Source: Bacteroidota bacterium (lineage in GTDB: Bacteria; Bacteroidota; Bacteroidia; Chitinophagales; Chitinophagaceae). Taken from it: a stretch of 64,000 nucleotides of DNA. The stretch spans positions 186,001 through 250,000 of the forward strand of contig JAFDYD010000018.1 of assembly GCA_018267615.1 (NCBI GenBank), in the 5' to 3' direction. Shown here one piece after another: positions 63,351 to 64,000 of this stretch. The stretch's first letter is position 1. The number at the start of each line of letters is the position of its first letter. The notes beneath the pieces are model-generated. The model did no database searches. It worked only from the letters and a program-made list of their open reading frames with translations, and was not told where the DNA came from. The translations under genes were made by a program, and so were the position numbers.

Positions 63351-64000
63351 TTATTTGCGAGGCAACAATAAGTGTTCTTTCAAATCAGCGTAATTAACAT
63401 CCATCCTTATACGCTGTTTCTTTTTTTCCAATATGGCTTGAATAGCAGGAGGAATTGGAACGGTAGTATGTATTACTGGTTCTACCACATCATAAAATTT
63501 TACAGGATGCGCCGTTTCAAGAACGATTCCTTTCTGACCAATATGTTTTTCAAGATATTTTTTCAATGCCAGGTATCCAACCGCTCCGTGCGGATCTAAT
63601 AAATAGTTATTATTGGCATAGACCGTAGCGATCGTGTCAAGAGTTTCCTTATCTGAAATGCTATAACTGGTTAATGTTTCTTTTAGTGAATTAAATTCTT
63701 TGTGAAATAATTCAAGTATACGTACAAAATTGCTCGGGTTACCGACATCCATTGCATTTGACAAAGTAGCAATTGCTTTTTTGGGTTGATAACTGCCATT
63801 TTCCAGGTATGATGGAACGATATCATTCGAATTACATGCTGCAATAAAATGTTCAAAAGGCAAACCAGAATGATGAGCAAGTAATCCTGCGCAAATATTT
63901 CCGAAATTGCCGCTCGGAACAGATATTATCGGAAGATTTTTTTTATCAGGCCATTGCTGGTATGCAAAGAAATAATAAAATTGCTGAGGAAGCCATCTTG
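63351..64000 (-). CDS. thrC: Threonine synthase, C-terminal part (runs off the right edge)
   Basis: The frame stays open from 63351 to the right edge, so the gene starts outside the window; only about 216 codons are seen. VPSGNFGNICAGLLAHHSGLPFEHFIAACNSND is the family's SGNFGN(I/L) phosphate-binding loop. ATLSNAMDVGNPSNFVRILEL and DPHGAVGYLALKKYL are also threonine-synthase motifs. The enzyme converts O-phosphohomoserine to threonine with PLP. The Lys and early motifs are beyond the edge. Confidence 0.93.
   Translation of the reverse strand, partial: RWLPQQFYYFFAYQQWPDKKNLPIISVPSGNFGNICAGLLAHHSGLPFEHFIAACNSNDIVPSYLENGSYQPKKAIATLSNAMDVGNPSNFVRILELFHKEFNSLKETLTSYSISDKETLDTIATVYANNNYLLDPHGAVGYLALKKYLEKHIGQKGIVLETAHPVKFYDVVEPVIHTTVPIPPAIQAILEKKKQRIRMDVNYADLKEHLLLPRK

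Overview
The window comes from a Bacteroidota chromosome, most likely of the Chitinophagaceae/Sphingobacteriia type. The signs are Bacteroides-type conjugation genes (TraJ-TraN), a type IX secretion pair (PorV2/PorU2-like), a secreted protease with a type IX sorting domain, promoters of the TTTG-N17-TAnnTTTG form, and almost no Shine-Dalgarno sequences except in front of rpsU. Functions are read from the sequence without database searches.

Bases 1 to about 23.4 kb are mobile DNA. The left part (1-6.1 kb) is the end of a conjugation operon (traJ, traK, traL-like, traM, traN, a DUF3945-like gene and two small helix-turn-helix genes). It is followed by a frameshifted tyrosine integrase (6.46-7.67 kb). 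From 8 to 21 kb lies cargo that looks like a defence island: a two-gene unit of a large helical protein plus a PD-(D/E)XK nuclease-like protein; a compact minus-strand operon of XRE regulator, Cas4/AddB-like Fe-S nuclease, long prokaryotic Argonaute with a plausible DEDD tetrad, a 149-residue protein and an HEXXH metallopeptidase; an AbiEi/AbiEii toxin-antitoxin pair with its operator; and a DUF3800 protein. A second tyrosine integrase (22.1-23.3 kb), three 12-bp tandem repeats and tRNA-Gln(TTG) mark the right boundary, so the island probably sits in the 3' end of that tRNA gene.

From 23.5 kb onward the content is chromosomal: an amino-acid permease, a GH125 alpha-mannosidase, tyrS, the porV2-porU2 pair, three polytopic membrane proteins likely to act on glycans, ribE, rpsU, a sulfatase-fold membrane enzyme, xerC/D and hpf. 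A tRNA cluster (Thr, Tyr, Gly, Thr) then leads into tuf, followed by tRNA-Trp, secE and nusG. The usual nusG-rplK junction is interrupted by about 3.4 kb carrying a GT14-type glycosyltransferase, an FdtA-like isomerase, a DegT-type aminotransferase and a histone-H1-like gene. After that come rplK, rplA, rplJ, rplL and rpoB.

rpoB ends in a terminator and is not followed by rpoC. Instead there is a blaI/blaR1-like pair whose peptidase carries seven 27-residue repeats, then a secreted protein built from the same repeats, a large M43-type secreted metalloprotease with a type IX sorting domain, and the 3' part of thrC running off the right edge.
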